From the NCBI GenBank assembly GCA_934553185.1, contig CAKTFF010000170.1:1-5556 (forward strand): a stretch of 5,556 nt of DNA, in the 5' to 3' direction. A program made the position numbers and the translations under genes. This document shows positions 5,024-5,556 of the stretch, in pieces. Under the pieces are notes generated by a model. That model searched no databases. It was given only the letters and a program-made list of their open reading frames with translations, and was not told where the DNA came from. Position 1 is the stretch's first letter, and each line of letters opens with the position of its first letter. The DNA is from an uncultured Devosia sp. Lineage in GTDB: Bacteria > Pseudomonadota > Alphaproteobacteria > Rhizobiales > Devosiaceae.

Positions 5024-5556
5024 ATGCTGCTACGGCCCTTGGCGTTGGGCCTGTTCTACCTCGCCATCCTTTCGGCCATTCTTCCCTTTGGCGCTGTTCT
5101 CCCCTTGCCGATGTTTGTGTCGTCCGGCCTGAGCGCGCTTGCTCTTGCTGCCGCTGGCTTGCTGTATCGTCCTGCGGGAATCACTGCCGGGCTCCTGATA
5201 CTGGCCGCGCTGGCCTTGGCAGCCGCGGGTGCGGGCTTTGTGTGGCTGCAAACAACGTGCTCGGTTCCGCCCGGCTGGGGCAGCGACTTCTGGGCGCTGC
5301 TGGAGCCACTGGGTGGCGCCCGCTGCCAGCCGATCTCCGCCATTGGCGAAGCGTCCTGGCAGGTCCTGCCGCAACTGATTGCCCCCCTTTTGTTGTTTGC
5401 CGCCGGACTGGCGCTGTTCAGGCATCGGGGTGGCGCCGCCATGCTGGGCGGTCTGACCGCCATTGGCTTTGCTTTTGCCCTTGTCGGGCTGATCAACTTT
5501 CTCCTTTTCCCCGACATGCTGCTGGTGGTGGAAAAAACCGCCTATCGGGGCAGTCT
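5024..5556 (+). CDS. O-antigen ligase/polymerase-like membrane protein, N-terminal part
   Basis: The gene runs off the right edge; 177 whole codons are visible. It reads as a polytopic inner-membrane protein with hydrophobic segments at about 4-23, 29-47, 51-75, 113-132 and 139-162. A hydrophilic loop at about 77-112 contains Cys79 and Cys101. The visible end, EKTAYRGS (170-177), resembles the KTAYLGxxTGTFVNRN segment that opens the conserved periplasmic region in many O-antigen ligase family proteins. The family transfers or polymerises undecaprenyl-linked oligosaccharides at the periplasmic face. Whether this one is a ligase (WaaL-type) or a Wzy-type polymerase cannot be decided without the C-terminal half. 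The location in an export locus with an OPX protein makes a Wzy-like polymerase for exopolysaccharide plausible. It lies 135 nt after the RTX gene on the same strand. Confidence 0.7.
   Translation, partial: MLLRPLALGLFYLAILSAILPFGAVLPLPMFVSSGLSALALAAAGLLYRPAGITAGLLILAALALAAAGAGFVWLQTTCSVPPGWGSDFWALLEPLGGARCQPISAIGEASWQVLPQLIAPLLLFAAGLALFRHRGGAAMLGGLTAIGFAFALVGLINFLLFPDMLLVVEKTAYRGS

Noticed and set aside
5056..5517. Minus-strand open frames opposite the ligase-like gene
   Set aside because: Their basic, Gln/Arg/Ala-rich translations are antisense to transmembrane segments and carry no recognisable domain. The + strand frame is hydrophobic and ends in a family-like motif.

Overview
The window looks like part of an exopolysaccharide or capsule locus from an alphaproteobacterium, most likely a Hyphomicrobiales member (Devosia-like). 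This rests on the high-GC codon usage, the protein styles and the gene mix. The taxon is an inference, because there is no rRNA or other marker here.

Layout: (1) 1-224, the 3' end of an endonuclease/exonuclease/phosphatase (EEP) fold gene, + strand. (2) 225-375, a non-coding leader with a small inverted repeat and AT-rich elements. (3) 376-1590, an outer-membrane polysaccharide export lipoprotein (Wza/OPX family), + strand. (4) 1723-2379, an unrecognised secreted or periplasmic protein of 218 aa with an Ala/Gly/Ser-rich tail, + strand, preceded by a 36-nt hairpin in the intergenic gap. (5) 2395-2429, a perfect 15-bp bidirectional terminator between convergent genes. (6) 2438-3487 (or to 3511), UDP-glucuronate 4-epimerase, - strand. 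(7) About 3490-3721, a divergent promoter region. (8) 3722-4888, an RTX calcium-binding repeat protein with no enzymatic domain, + strand, followed by a weak hairpin. (9) 5024 to the window end, the N-terminal half of an O-antigen ligase/polymerase-like membrane protein, + strand, cut by the window edge.

The genes fit together as follows. The epimerase would supply UDP-galacturonate. The ligase/polymerase-like protein would act on lipid-linked oligosaccharide at the periplasmic face. The OPX lipoprotein would provide the outer-membrane exit. The RTX protein is probably exported by a type I system and may bind or cross-link the (possibly acidic) polysaccharide through calcium. The 218-aa protein after the OPX gene is the least explained element. 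I see no CRISPR array, tRNA, rRNA, insertion sequence or phage gene. The nearest candidates for something undescribed are the 218-aa exported protein and the catalytic-domain-free RTX protein embedded in the polysaccharide locus.
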